A stretch of 64,000 nucleotides of DNA, taken from Paenirhizobium selenitireducens ATCC BAA-1503. Lineage in GTDB: Bacteria; Pseudomonadota; Alphaproteobacteria; Rhizobiales; Rhizobiaceae. Below, in pieces: positions 11,057-18,792 of the stretch. The notes beneath the pieces are model-generated. The model made no database searches. It had not been told where the DNA came from and saw only the letters and a list, made by a program, of their open reading frames with translations. Position 1 is the stretch's first letter, and every line of letters starts with the position of its first letter. The stretch is taken from NCBI RefSeq assembly GCF_000518785.1, contig NZ_JAEG01000016.1, positions 1 through 64,000 on the forward strand, given 5' to 3'. The position numbers were made by a program, and so were the translations under genes.

Positions 11057-11082
11057 TTGGCATATAAGTGATAACATGCCAA
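11057..11082. promoter_or_regulatory. Inverted repeat in the divergent ydiJ / SDR promoter region
   Basis: TTGGCAT-N12-ATGCCAA has perfect seven-base arms and lies in the 97-bp gap between the divergent YdiJ-type and SDR genes. The nearby sequence also holds a direct repeat of CATATAAGT (about 11049 and 11061). The AT-rich core stands out from the GC-rich surroundings and is a good operator candidate for the GntR regulator or another protein that controls both directions. Which protein binds is unknown. Confidence 0.45.
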
Positions 11083-11117
11083 TATGGCGGCGCAACCCGA
11101 AATCGCGAGGTCGGAAC

Positions 11118-11867
11118 ATGAAGAACCAGTCTGTTGTCATCGTAGGTGGCGCGTCGGGGCTGGGGTTGGTGACCGCCCGGCTGATGGTCGCCAACGGCGC
11201 GACGAAGATCGGCCTTATCGATCGCAATGAGACGCTGCTGGCCTCTTCCGCCGCGGAGCTCGAAGCGCTCGGCGCCGAAGTGGCGACGGCCGTTGCCGAT
11301 ATTTCCCGTGCCGAGACGGCCCATGGCGGCTTTGCGGCCGTGGCCGCGAAGCTCGGGCGCATCCACGCGCTGGTTAACAGCGCCGCGATCTATCCGCGCA
11401 AGCCCATCCTTGAAATCTCCGACGAGGACTGGGACCTCGAAAACGCCATCAACGTGAAGGGTACCTATCACATGATGGTCGCGGCGGTGCGCCATATGCG
11501 CCAGTTCGTCAACGCGCCCGAGGTGACCGGCCGCATTGTCAACGTCACCTCCGTCGATGCGTTCAAGGCGCATCCGCAGAATGCCCACTATGCCGCCACC
11601 AAGGCCGCCGTCGTCAGCCTCACCAAGTCCTTTGCGCAGGAATGTGCCGCAGACCAGATTCTGGTGAACTCCGTGGCACCCGCCGGTTTTGCCACCGACC
11701 GCGCCAAGGAACTCGGCTTCCTGCCGGAGCTTGCCAAGGCAAGCGCGCTCGGCCGCGCCGCCGAGCCCGTCGAAATGGCCGAGTGGATCGTGATGATGGC
11801 GTCCAGCCGCAACACTTATGCAACCGGCGAGAATGTCGTTGTCAGTGGGGGCTACATCTATGTCTGA
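11118..11867 (+). CDS. Short-chain dehydrogenase/reductase (SDR), first of a pair
   Basis: A 249-residue classical SDR. The cofactor motif GGASGLGLV (about 10-18), the NSAA motif (the family NNAG position) and the catalytic YAATK with an upstream Ser are present. The frame extends upstream, but the ATG at 11118 ([11 protein letters not shown]) matches the family start. D at the end of beta-2 (IGLIDRNE) points to NAD rather than NADP. It is the first gene of the plus-strand unit, overlaps the next SDR by 8 bp, and is divergent from the YdiJ-type gene. Substrate unknown; presumably an alcohol or hydroxy acid in the same pathway. Confidence 0.88.
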   Translation: MKNQSVVIVGGASGLGLVTARLMVANGATKIGLIDRNETLLASSAAELEALGAEVATAVADISRAETAHGGFAAVAAKLGRIHALVNSAAIYPRKPILEISDEDWDLENAINVKGTYHMMVAAVRHMRQFVNAPEVTGRIVNVTSVDAFKAHPQNAHYAATKAAVVSLTKSFAQECAADQILVNSVAPAGFATDRAKELGFLPELAKASALGRAAEPVEMAEWIVMMASSRNTYATGENVVVSGGYIYV

Positions 11868-12603
11868 TGCCTATCGCGTTGCCGTCGTCACCGGCGCCAC
11901 CAGCGGTATCGGCAAGGCCATCGTGCCGGTGCTGCGCGCCCGTGGCCTCGCCGTCTATGCCGTCGGCCGCAACGCGGCGCAGCTTGCCGAACTTGCCGAC
12001 GCGACCGGTGCAATCCCGGTGCTGGCGGATGTGCGCGATACGGCCCGCCTCGCCGCGGCGCTCGACGGTGTCGAGGTCGACGTCCTCGTCAACAATGCCG
12101 GCATCCTTTCGACCCGCGCGGCCTTCCAGGACATCGATCCCGCCGAGATCGACGCGATGATCGACGTCAACCTCAAGGCGCCGCTGCACCTGACGCGTGC
12201 CGTGCTGCCGGGCATGGTAGCGCGCAAGCGGGGCCACCTCATCTATATCGGGTCTAGCGGCGGTCAGGCGCCTTACCCGAGCATGGGTGCCTACGGCGCT
12301 TCGAAGGCAGGCCTCAGCCTATTCTGCGACAACCTGCGTTGCGATCTTCTCGGCACCTCGGTCCGAGTCAGCGAAATCGTGCCCGGCCGGGTGCAAACAG
12401 AGCTTTACCGTACCTCCATCGCCAACAATCAGGCGCAGGCCGTGCTGTATGACGGCTACCGGCCGATCCAGCCGGAGCATATCGCCCGGATCGTGGACGA
12501 CGTGATCGCGCTGCCGGTCTATGTCGATGTCGCTCGCGTCGAGGTCTTCCCGACCGATCAGGCAACGGGCGGCGGAACTATGGTGAAATTCGAGGCGCAG
12601 TGA
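11860..12603 (+). CDS. Short-chain dehydrogenase/reductase (SDR), second of a pair
   Basis: A 247-residue classical SDR starting [20 protein letters not shown]. It has [14 protein letters not shown] and the catalytic YGASK with Ser in IGSSGG. An in-frame upstream ATG at 11818 exists, but the start at 11860 gives the usual N-terminus and an 8-bp overlap with the preceding SDR, so the two are translationally coupled. GRN after beta-2 suggests NADP preference, differing from its neighbour. The C-terminal RVEVFPTDQ is typical of serine or 3-hydroxy-acid dehydrogenases of the YdfG type, a possible but unproven activity. Confidence 0.87.
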   Translation: MSDAYRVAVVTGATSGIGKAIVPVLRARGLAVYAVGRNAAQLAELADATGAIPVLADVRDTARLAAALDGVEVDVLVNNAGILSTRAAFQDIDPAEIDAMIDVNLKAPLHLTRAVLPGMVARKRGHLIYIGSSGGQAPYPSMGAYGASKAGLSLFCDNLRCDLLGTSVRVSEIVPGRVQTELYRTSIANNQAQAVLYDGYRPIQPEHIARIVDDVIALPVYVDVARVEVFPTDQATGGGTMVKFEAQ

Positions 12604-12624
12604 CCTCAAGCGGGAGGAGTGGCC

Positions 12625-12816
12625 ATGAACGACAATACTTCCGAGGATGAGCGCCGACCGGACCTCGTCCGCAACTATCGTCCCGTTGCGATCCGCTCCG
12701 TCATCGCGGCGCATGCGATGATCCCGAAGCCGCCGCCGGACGCCAACGCGGAACCGCTGGTACCCCCAGCGGGCTTCACCCTGTCGGCCGGTTTCCACAA
12801 TCCCGCAGAGGATTGA
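12625..12816 (+). CDS. Small protein of unknown function (63 aa)
   Basis: A 63-residue frame beginning MNDNTSEDERRPDL, preceded by the strong ribosome-binding sequence GGGAGGAG five bases before the ATG; an alternative GTG lies at 12619. It is rich in proline and charged residues, has no membrane segment or recognised domain, and sits between the second SDR (21 bp upstream) and the ProC-like gene (7 bp downstream). The tight operon spacing and good ribosome-binding site make it likely to be real. I do not recognise the family. Confidence 0.55.
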   Translation: MNDNTSEDERRPDLVRNYRPVAIRSVIAAHAMIPKPPPDANAEPLVPPAGFTLSAGFHNPAED

Positions 12817-12823
12817 ACGTTTA

Positions 12824-13609
12824 ATGGCGGTCCCGAAGTTTCGGCTCGGCTTCATAGGCACCGGTACGATTACGGAAGCAATCGTGACGGGCCTTGTCTC
12901 CCGCGAGATGCCGGTACCAGAAATAGTCGTGTCGCCTCGCTCCGCGAAAACCGCTGAGCGTCTCGCGCTCCTGTCGGAGCAGGTGACTGTTGCTGTCGAT
13001 AACCAGCATGTAGTCGATGCAGCAGATATGCTGTTCCTCGCGGTCCGACCGAATGTCGCGGAGGAGGTCGTGCGTGCCCTCCAATTCCGACCCGGCCAGA
13101 AGGTCGTCAGCCTGATCGCGACGGTTGACCACGCGATCTTGCGCTCCATGATCGGAGCTCCCGTCAACCTCGTACGTGCGGTGCCGCTGCCCTTCGTGGC
13201 GACCCTGACCGGCGTCACTACGGTCTTCCCGCCGGACGTGGCGGTTGAAGCGTTGTTCTCCACGCTCGGGACGGCCGTCGCTTGTAAGACGATCAAGGAA
13301 TTCGAGGTGCTTGCCGCAGCAAGTGCTCTGATGGGCTCCTACTTCGGCATCATGGATCACGTTGTCGGGTGGATGCAGTCCAAGGGCATGCTGCAAGAAA
13401 CCGCGCGAGCTTATCTTACGCAACATTTTGTGAGTCTCTCAACGGTCGCGTTCCGCAATCCATCGATATCGTTGGAACATCTCCGCCATGAGTACTCCAC
13501 GAAGGGCGGGCTCAACGAGAGCATGTTTGCAGAGTTCAACAAAGGCGGAGGTCTCGACGCTCTGGCGCTCGCGCTCGAAGTTGTATTGGCCCGAATCCAA
13601 GCGAGCTGA
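12824..13609 (+). CDS. Pyrroline-5-carboxylate reductase-like NAD(P)-binding protein
   Basis: A 261-residue protein starting MAVPKFRLGFIGTGTITEAI, a Rossmann fold of the ProC/F420-oxidoreductase type, with LFLAVRPN and AVPLPFVA at the positions of the ProC substrate-binding region. The C-terminal dimerisation helices are divergent; the usual ProC motif DALTAVSGSGPAY is not seen, being replaced around LAAASALMGSYFGIMDHVVGW. It is therefore a paralogue whose substrate may differ from pyrroline-5-carboxylate. It ends the SDR operon and is followed at once by insertion-sequence DNA. Confidence 0.75.
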   Translation: MAVPKFRLGFIGTGTITEAIVTGLVSREMPVPEIVVSPRSAKTAERLALLSEQVTVAVDNQHVVDAADMLFLAVRPNVAEEVVRALQFRPGQKVVSLIATVDHAILRSMIGAPVNLVRAVPLPFVATLTGVTTVFPPDVAVEALFSTLGTAVACKTIKEFEVLAAASALMGSYFGIMDHVVGWMQSKGMLQETARAYLTQHFVSLSTVAFRNPSISLEHLRHEYSTKGGLNESMFAEFNKGGGLDALALALEVVLARIQAS

Positions 13610-13675
13610 GTGAGGGCCACCATTAGCAGGAACGATGAACTAAGAGTTTGGAACCGAAACGCGTCACGTGCACCG

Positions 13676-14492
13676 GGCGATGTCACAGTAACGCCTTGTA
13701 AGGAGCGGTTGCGATAGGCGCACGTGGATGAACACCTCGCCAGTCAGCTACAAGCGCCATCGCTTCCCACCCCAGATCATCGCCCACGCGGTCTGGCTCT
13801 ACTTTCGGTTTCCGCTGAGCCTGCGCCTTGTCGAGGAATTGCTGCTGGAGCGCGGCATTGCCGTCTCCTATGAAACGATCCGCCGCTGGGCAAAGAAGTT
13901 CGGCCCGGTTTATGCGCGTCGCCTTCACCGCAAGAAGCCCAGCGGGAGCGATGTGTGGCATCTAGACGAAGTCGTCATCACCATTGCGGGCAGGAAACAC
14001 TGGCTCTGGCGGGCCGTCGATCAGGACGGGTATGTGCTTGACGAAATCGTTCAGAACCGCCGCAACACCAAAGCTGCCAAGCGATTGCTGACCCGTCTTT
14101 TGAAGAAGCAGGGTATCGCGCCGAAGCGGATGATCACTGATCAGTTGCGCTCCTATGGAGCAGCCCGGCGGCAAGTCATGCCGCACGTCAAACACCGATC
14201 CCACAAAGGCTTGAACAACCGAGCCGAGAATTCTCATGTGCCGTTGCGAAAACGGGAGCGGATGATGCAAGGCTTCCGTTCACCGGGAGGCCTTCAGCGC
14301 TTCGTCTCCGTCTTCTCCGCTGTCCGCAACCTCTTCGTCTCACCCCGTTCACAACGCTCCGCATTACAAAACCGCGTTCACCGCATCCAGGCGATCGCAG
14401 AGTGGAAAGCTGCGGCCGGAGCCATGGCCTGAGATCAATCCCCAAGGCAGAAGTCTCCCACGCATCCGAATTCAAGTTAAGGTGACATCGCC
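13676..14492 (+). mobile_element. IS6-family insertion sequence, complete (817 bp)
   Basis: Terminal inverted repeats are visible: GGCGATGTCACAGTAAC at 13676-13692 and, inverted, GGCGATGTCACCTTAAC at 14476-14492 (15 of 17 match). Between them is one intact transposase gene. Length fits the IS6 family (about 790-880 bp). The 8-bp flanks (GTGCACCG left, GTTGCCAG right) do not match, so no target duplication remains. The right end abuts a truncated IS5-family element, consistent with an adjacent deletion or cointegrate event after insertion. Confidence 0.88.
13728..14432 (+). CDS. IS6-family DDE transposase
   Basis: A 234-residue transposase. The catalytic triad is intact: Asp in WHLDEVVI, Asp in MITDQL and Glu in NRAENSH, followed by the conserved K/R region of RERMMQGF. 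The N-terminal helix-turn-helix contains GIAVSYETIRRWAKKFG. Full length for the family, so the element may still be active. Confidence 0.93.
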   Translation: MNTSPVSYKRHRFPPQIIAHAVWLYFRFPLSLRLVEELLLERGIAVSYETIRRWAKKFGPVYARRLHRKKPSGSDVWHLDEVVITIAGRKHWLWRAVDQDGYVLDEIVQNRRNTKAAKRLLTRLLKKQGIAPKRMITDQLRSYGAARRQVMPHVKHRSHKGLNNRAENSHVPLRKRERMMQGFRSPGGLQRFVSVFSAVRNLFVSPRSQRSALQNRVHRIQAIAEWKAAAGAMA

Positions 14493-14842
14493 GTTGCCAG
14501 TCATCCGTCAGTCCCAGTTCAACGAGCGTTTCAAGCAGAGCGTCCCAAACTCCTTGTTCGGCCCAACGGCGAAAACGCACATAGACGGAATTCCACTTTC
14601 CGTAGCGGTCATGCATGTCGCGCCATGGGCATCCGACCCGAAGAACATGCAGCATGCCGTTCAGGTATAGTCGATTATCGTGCGAGGGCCGAGACTTCCT
14701 GCCGCGTTCGGTGGGCAACAGCCCCTTAATGATCCGCCATTCCATATCCGTCAGGTCGCCGCGAGCCAAAAATGCCTCCTAAAAGGCAGTCTTGAATCAT
14801 GCTTCCGCTGATTTGGGAATCCACTTTGTCAACAGGACCTAG
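14493..14842 (-). pseudogene. 5' remnant of an IS5-family element, cut by the IS6 insertion
   Basis: Read leftward from the ATG at 14769, MARGDLTDMEWRIIKGLLP and onward is the N-terminal part of an IS5-family (IS427-like) transposase, with RVGCPWRDMHDRYGKWNSVY as the conserved segment. About 90 residues survive before the frame enters the IS6 end at 14492. The sequence upstream to about 14842 (containing CTGTTGACAAAGTGG on the minus strand) looks like the element's own left end. The missing 3' portion is not found on the far side of the IS6 copy. Confidence 0.75.
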
Positions 14843-14894
14843 AGTTCGGTTGGTTTGGTAGGCAATCTTGTGGTCTGCAAGTTCCTTGCCGAGT

Positions 14895-14990
14895 CTAGCC
14901 TGCCAGATAGTTCCACGGCAGCAGCCTTTCAATATGGCTCTGCCTGTGACCGTTGACGATGGCAGTGAGCGTGGCGCTGAGGTAAGCTAT
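14895..14990 (-). pseudogene. C-terminal tail of an IS66-family transposase
   Basis: The minus strand encodes YLSATLTAIVNGH, then RQSHIERLLPWNYLAG and a stop at 14895. This is the highly conserved IS66 TnpC C-terminus (…LPWN). Only about 30 residues remain and no start is present. It marks an older insertion between the IS5 relic and the Crp gene. The rest of 14843-15166 shows no gene. Confidence 0.7.
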
Positions 14991-15166
14991 GGACTGCCCC
15001 TAGCCTGTTAGACATGCCGGGCCTGACCAGCCCCTCCAGTGACCCCTTCTTTGGCTGGCTTGTCGGCCCTCGGCTTCCGTGGCAAAGTTCGAGCATGCTC
15101 GCAGCGATCTGGGGGCATTCTGGATTACCTGTGAAGCGGATCGTCGGAAGGCTGTGGGACACACGC

Positions 15167-15871
15167 ATGAGCAAGGGAACGCCCCTCGACGACCTTCTCT
15201 GCCGGACGGAACTGTTCGCCACCCTCGGTAATGATGACCGCGCCGCCTGCGCCGACGCGTTCCGCGCGGTTCATTTCGAAGCTGGCCACGTTCTCTTCCT
15301 GGCCGGGGACCGGGGCGACCGGGCCTACCTCGTCGAAAACGGACTGGTGCGGCTGACGCTGGCCACGGCGGGCGGGCGCGAATTGAATGTTCGCGTGGCC
15401 GGCCCGGGCGACATGATCGGCGAAATTGCCGTGCTCGACAGTGGACCGCGCTCTGCCGATGCAACCGCGCTGACCGATGTGACCGCCTATGCAATCAAAG
15501 CGACGAGCCTTACTGCCCTTTTCCACGAAAGACCAGGGATGGCGCAATCGGTGATCGCGCTCTTGTGCAAGCGCCTTCGCGCGACGACCGCGCAGATGGA
15601 AGGCATTGCGCTCCACCGTATCGAAGTTCGCCTTGCGCGCTTTCTGCTGGAGCAACTCGGCACCCGCCCGGCGTCTTCATCCATCGGGCGTGTGCCGCTC
15701 GAACTTGGGTATTCGCAAGGGGAACTTGCGCGTCTGGTCGGGGCAAGCCGCCCCAAGCTCAACGTCGCGCTTGGCGTTCTCGAGAAGACCGGCGCGATCA
15801 AGCGCACGAGTGATCGCCTGTTTTGCGATCGAGAGGCGCTGACCCTTCTGGTTGAGGGGCACGGAGATTGA
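15167..15871 (+). CDS. Crp/Fnr-family transcriptional regulator
   Basis: A 234-residue regulator from MSKGTPLDDLLCR. The cyclic-nucleotide-binding beta-roll covers about residues 10-125, including RAVHFEAGHVLFLAGDRGDRAYLV and a phosphate-binding-cassette-like PGDMIGEIAVLDSGPRSADATAL, close to the cAMP-binding consensus FGE(I/L)AL-(X)n-RSA. The C-terminal winged helix (150-225) contains YSQGELARLVGASRPKLNVAL. No N-terminal Fnr cysteine cluster is present, so cAMP rather than oxygen is the likely signal. It stands next to a FecR protein and a CHASE2 adenylate cyclase. The frame extends to 15014, but the ATG at 15167 fits the family N-terminus. Confidence 0.88.
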   Translation: MSKGTPLDDLLCRTELFATLGNDDRAACADAFRAVHFEAGHVLFLAGDRGDRAYLVENGLVRLTLATAGGRELNVRVAGPGDMIGEIAVLDSGPRSADATALTDVTAYAIKATSLTALFHERPGMAQSVIALLCKRLRATTAQMEGIALHRIEVRLARFLLEQLGTRPASSSIGRVPLELGYSQGELARLVGASRPKLNVALGVLEKTGAIKRTSDRLFCDREALTLLVEGHGD

Positions 15872-15986
15872 TCGGCCTGTTTCCGCGGAAACTGCGCTAC
15901 CCGGCTTTTGCGTGAAAGCATGGGCGCTTCATAACGCAACCACCTGCCGCTGTTTGATGCGGCGGTTCCGGAGGGAAGGGAAGTCC

Positions 15987-16613
15987 ATGTGCAATGATCG
16001 GCAAAATGTAATGGATCGGCGCCATTTTTCCATGCTGCTTCTGGCTGGCCTTGGCCTGCCCGGCACGCTGCATGCCACTGGCGCGGCAAGGCAGGTTGGA
16101 GATGTGCGCAGCGCCAGCGGCGGCGTCTTCGCCCAGATTGACCAGAGACGGACGCTTTCGGCGGGGGCCGATGTCCTGCTCGGCGATCTCGTTTGGACCG
16201 AGGCGGACGCCCGCGCCGCGCTGGCCATGGAGGGCGGCTCCAACGTCTTTCTCGGCTCCAGTGCTCGGCTGAAGATCGACCGCTTTGTCGCCGCCTCCGG
16301 TGGGCAACTCGTGCTGGGTGACGGCGCCATGATTTTCGACCGAGATGACGCTTTGCCGAAGACCGCCATCGAGGTTCGCTCGGTGTTCGGCCTCATCGGT
16401 GTGCGCGGCACTCGGTTCTTCGCCGGACCGAGTCGGGGCACCTTCGGCATTTTCTGCGAGCGTGGCGAGGTGAAGGTCGAAGCGGGCGGTGAAACTCGTG
16501 TTCTTGCGGCGGGCGACGGCGTGGAAATTACCGCCGCCGGGGCCGCGGCAAGTGCGCTCAAGCGCTGGAACCCGGCGCGTATTGACGAGGCCTTCCGCAG
16601 CGTTCTTGGCTGA
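15987..16613 (+). CDS. FecR-domain protein, probably exported
   Basis: A 208-residue protein. The start MCNDRQNVMDRRHF is preferred over an earlier in-frame start because GAGGGAAGGG lies just upstream. RRHFSMLLLAGLGLPG resembles a twin-arginine or Sec signal, so it is probably periplasmic. The body is a FecR domain: VFGLIGVRGTRFFAGPSRG, then GTFGIFCERGEVKVEAGGETRVLAAGDGVEI. FecR domains without an anti-sigma partner often occur with CHASE2 cyclases, as here; it faces the cyclase gene tail to tail (17-bp gap). Its role, perhaps as a periplasmic partner of the CHASE2 sensor, is inferred. Confidence 0.8.
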   Translation: MCNDRQNVMDRRHFSMLLLAGLGLPGTLHATGAARQVGDVRSASGGVFAQIDQRRTLSAGADVLLGDLVWTEADARAALAMEGGSNVFLGSSARLKIDRFVAASGGQLVLGDGAMIFDRDDALPKTAIEVRSVFGLIGVRGTRFFAGPSRGTFGIFCERGEVKVEAGGETRVLAAGDGVEITAAGAAASALKRWNPARIDEAFRSVLG

Positions 16614-16630
16614 GGGTACGCCTGTCGGGG

Positions 16631-18577
16631 TCAATTCCCGGCAGGCGTAAACACTTCCAGCGTGCCGCGACCGCACACATCCACCGCGCCGAGCGGCCTA
16701 AACGCCACGTCAGCAAGGCAGGCGCGCAGCATGGGGCCGACACAGATGCTCGTACCGAATTGCTTGTTCAGCGCCTCCAGCCGGGCAGCAGTGTTGACCG
16801 CACTGCCGTGGGCCGTGTAATCGACCTTGGTGCCCGTGCCAACATCGCCGATCACGGCCTCGCCGGTTTCAAGACCGATGCGGGTACGGCCGAGCCCAGC
16901 GCGCCACGCCGGCTCGCTTGCCATGAAGGCATTGGTGAAGGCGAGGATATCGTGGGCGGCGGCGAGCGCCTGGCGTGGATGGTCCTCAAGCTCGACGGGG
17001 GCATTGAAGAGGGCATGGACCGCATCGCCGACGATCTTGTCGACCATGCCGCCATTCTTCACCACTGCCTCGACCACGCCTGCGAAATAATCGTCAAGCA
17101 GGGCAATCAGCGTCATGGCCTCGAGCCGGTCGGTGAGGGAGGTGAAGCCTTCGATATCGGTAAAGAGTGCGGTGATTTCGCGCCGCTCGCCCTTGAAGCG
17201 GACAATATCGGGCCGATCGACGATCCGTGCCACCACGGCCGGCGCAAGATGCTGTTCGAAGCGGCGTCTGATACTGGCCGCCAAACGGCGCTGCATCACC
17301 GCAGAGACGAGCCCGGCGGCCATCACCGCCACGATCGATCCTAACGCGGGTGTCACGGGATCGATCACAAGCGAGCGGGTGGCGAGCGCCATCAGGGCGC
17401 CGCCGGCCCAAAGACCCGCGGCCGCAAGGCTAATGCCGCCGGCGGTGGCCGCACCAAGCAACGCTCCCGTCAGCGCGCCAATGGCGGCGAGAGCGATGAA
17501 GGCGACGATTTCCAGCGGCAGTGCCCAGCCGGGCCGATAGGGGATTTGCCGCGACAGCAGCGTTTCCACCGCGTCCGCCTGAATCTGCACCGAGGGGGCA
17601 AGCGGTGTGGCCGCCGTCGCGCGAAGTGCGCCGAGCGAAGGCGCGCTGCCGCCAACCAGCACGATCTTGCCTTCGAAACGGCTTGTCGGCACGGCGCCCG
17701 CGAGAACGGCAGCGGCTGATTCCGTGCGGGCGGTCCAGGATTGCGGCAAGGACGGGCGCAGGCGCATTCCAAGATCCGGCGTCAACGGCACGCTGTAATC
17801 GCCGATGGAGAGGACGTTGCGCGTGCTGTCGAAGATGAAGGCGCTGGCGGCTTGCGAATGGCGCAGCACTTCTGCGGCAAGGCCGGGTACGATGGCTGCG
17901 TCGGCCGCGCCCATCAGCGGGGCTTGCCTGACAAGGCCGTCGTAATCGCCTGCCAGCGATGCGATGCCGATGCCGGCTGTCTTGCCGGCGATGGTTGCCA
18001 GCGGCGTGACCGCACCGGCGCTGGCCCAGGGCGCAAGTTTCGGCATGGTACCCGTCATCAACACGGGAACGGAGGTAAGCGTGGCGGCCGGTGCGGCGGG
18101 GTCCGGGTTGACCCGCCGATCGGAGAAGAGGGCCGCCAGCACGGTCGGTGCTGCACTGACGGCGGCGGTCAGATCCGCATCGGTATCCGGCAGGGAGGCC
18201 AGGAGGCTCTGCAAGGCTGCGTCCGTAGGGGCCAACCTTTCGATCAGGCGGCGCGGCGCGTAGCGATCCTCGCCCGCCAGAACAATGTCGACACCAACCA
18301 CGCGCGGCACGCCATTGGCAATGCGGCCGAGAAGTTCGGCCAGCCGTGTGCGGGGCCAGGGCCAGGGCCCGACGGCATCAAGGCTTGCCTCGTCAATATC
18401 GACGACGACGATCTGCCCGGACGGGGCGGCCGATTGCACGAGCAGGCGGTCGGTGACGGCTTCGCGCCAGCGTTCGACCGAGCGTTCGGGAATAGCCAGC
18501 CAGGCGAGGCCGACCGCGCCCACAGCCAGCGCCGCCCCGCCGAGCGCCTGAAGCGCCGAAGTCCAGCGATAGTTCAT
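16631..18577 (-). CDS. CHASE2-domain membrane adenylate/guanylate cyclase
   Basis: A protein of about 648 residues: an N-terminal membrane segment (QALGGAALAVGAVGLAWLAI), a periplasmic CHASE2 domain (about 50-330, IVVVDIDEASLDAVGPWPWPR is its signature), three closely spaced membrane helices (about 345-430) and a cytoplasmic class III cyclase domain (about 455-640). The catalytic domain keeps both metal-binding aspartates (ALFTDIEGFTSL and KIVGDAVHALF), plus DYTAHGSAVNTAARLE. Most such enzymes make cAMP. The start at 18577 has GGGAG six bases upstream. The nearby Crp and FecR genes suggest a sensor to cAMP to regulator circuit. Confidence 0.88.
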   Translation of the reverse strand: MNYRWTSALQALGGAALAVGAVGLAWLAIPERSVERWREAVTDRLLVQSAAPSGQIVVVDIDEASLDAVGPWPWPRTRLAELLGRIANGVPRVVGVDIVLAGEDRYAPRRLIERLAPTDAALQSLLASLPDTDADLTAAVSAAPTVLAALFSDRRVNPDPAAPAATLTSVPVLMTGTMPKLAPWASAGAVTPLATIAGKTAGIGIASLAGDYDGLVRQAPLMGAADAAIVPGLAAEVLRHSQAASAFIFDSTRNVLSIGDYSVPLTPDLGMRLRPSLPQSWTARTESAAAVLAGAVPTSRFEGKIVLVGGSAPSLGALRATAATPLAPSVQIQADAVETLLSRQIPYRPGWALPLEIVAFIALAAIGALTGALLGAATAGGISLAAAGLWAGGALMALATRSLVIDPVTPALGSIVAVMAAGLVSAVMQRRLAASIRRRFEQHLAPAVVARIVDRPDIVRFKGERREITALFTDIEGFTSLTDRLEAMTLIALLDDYFAGVVEAVVKNGGMVDKIVGDAVHALFNAPVELEDHPRQALAAAHDILAFTNAFMASEPAWRAGLGRTRIGLETGEAVIGDVGTGTKVDYTAHGSAVNTAARLEALNKQFGTSICVGPMLRACLADVAFRPLGAVDVCGRGTLEVFTPAGN

Positions 18578-18681
18578 GCCCATCTCCCGCTCGCCTGAAG
18601 GCACGGTCTTACCGATAGCACGCCGGTCAGGCGCCTTCCAATCGGCAAATAGAGTGAGCGATCAGCCGCTTTTCTCCTGTT

Positions 18682-18704
18682 CCGCCGGGAACAGCGCCCG
18701 GCGG
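18682..18704. other. Hairpin upstream of the first RTX gene
   Basis: CCGCCGGG and CCCGGCGG form an eight-base-pair stem around a seven-base loop in the 215-bp gap between the divergent cyclase and RTX genes. It may be a leader structure or chance symmetry in GC-rich DNA. A second repeat, GTTCG-N11-CGAAC at 18718-18738, could be a regulator site but does not match the Crp consensus TGTGA-N6-TCACA. Confidence 0.3.
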
Positions 18705-18792
18705 GCATTCAGGGCATGTTCGGGTCATCGGATCGAACGGACGGTCCGGAAGGATCACCACACACCAAACCCTATCGGCAGGAGATACGACC

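Noticed and set aside
18718..18738. GTTCG-N11-CGAAC as a Crp site before the first RTX gene
   Set aside because: It lacks the TGTGA/TCACA half-sites, so the link to the nearby Crp-type protein cannot be claimed from sequence.
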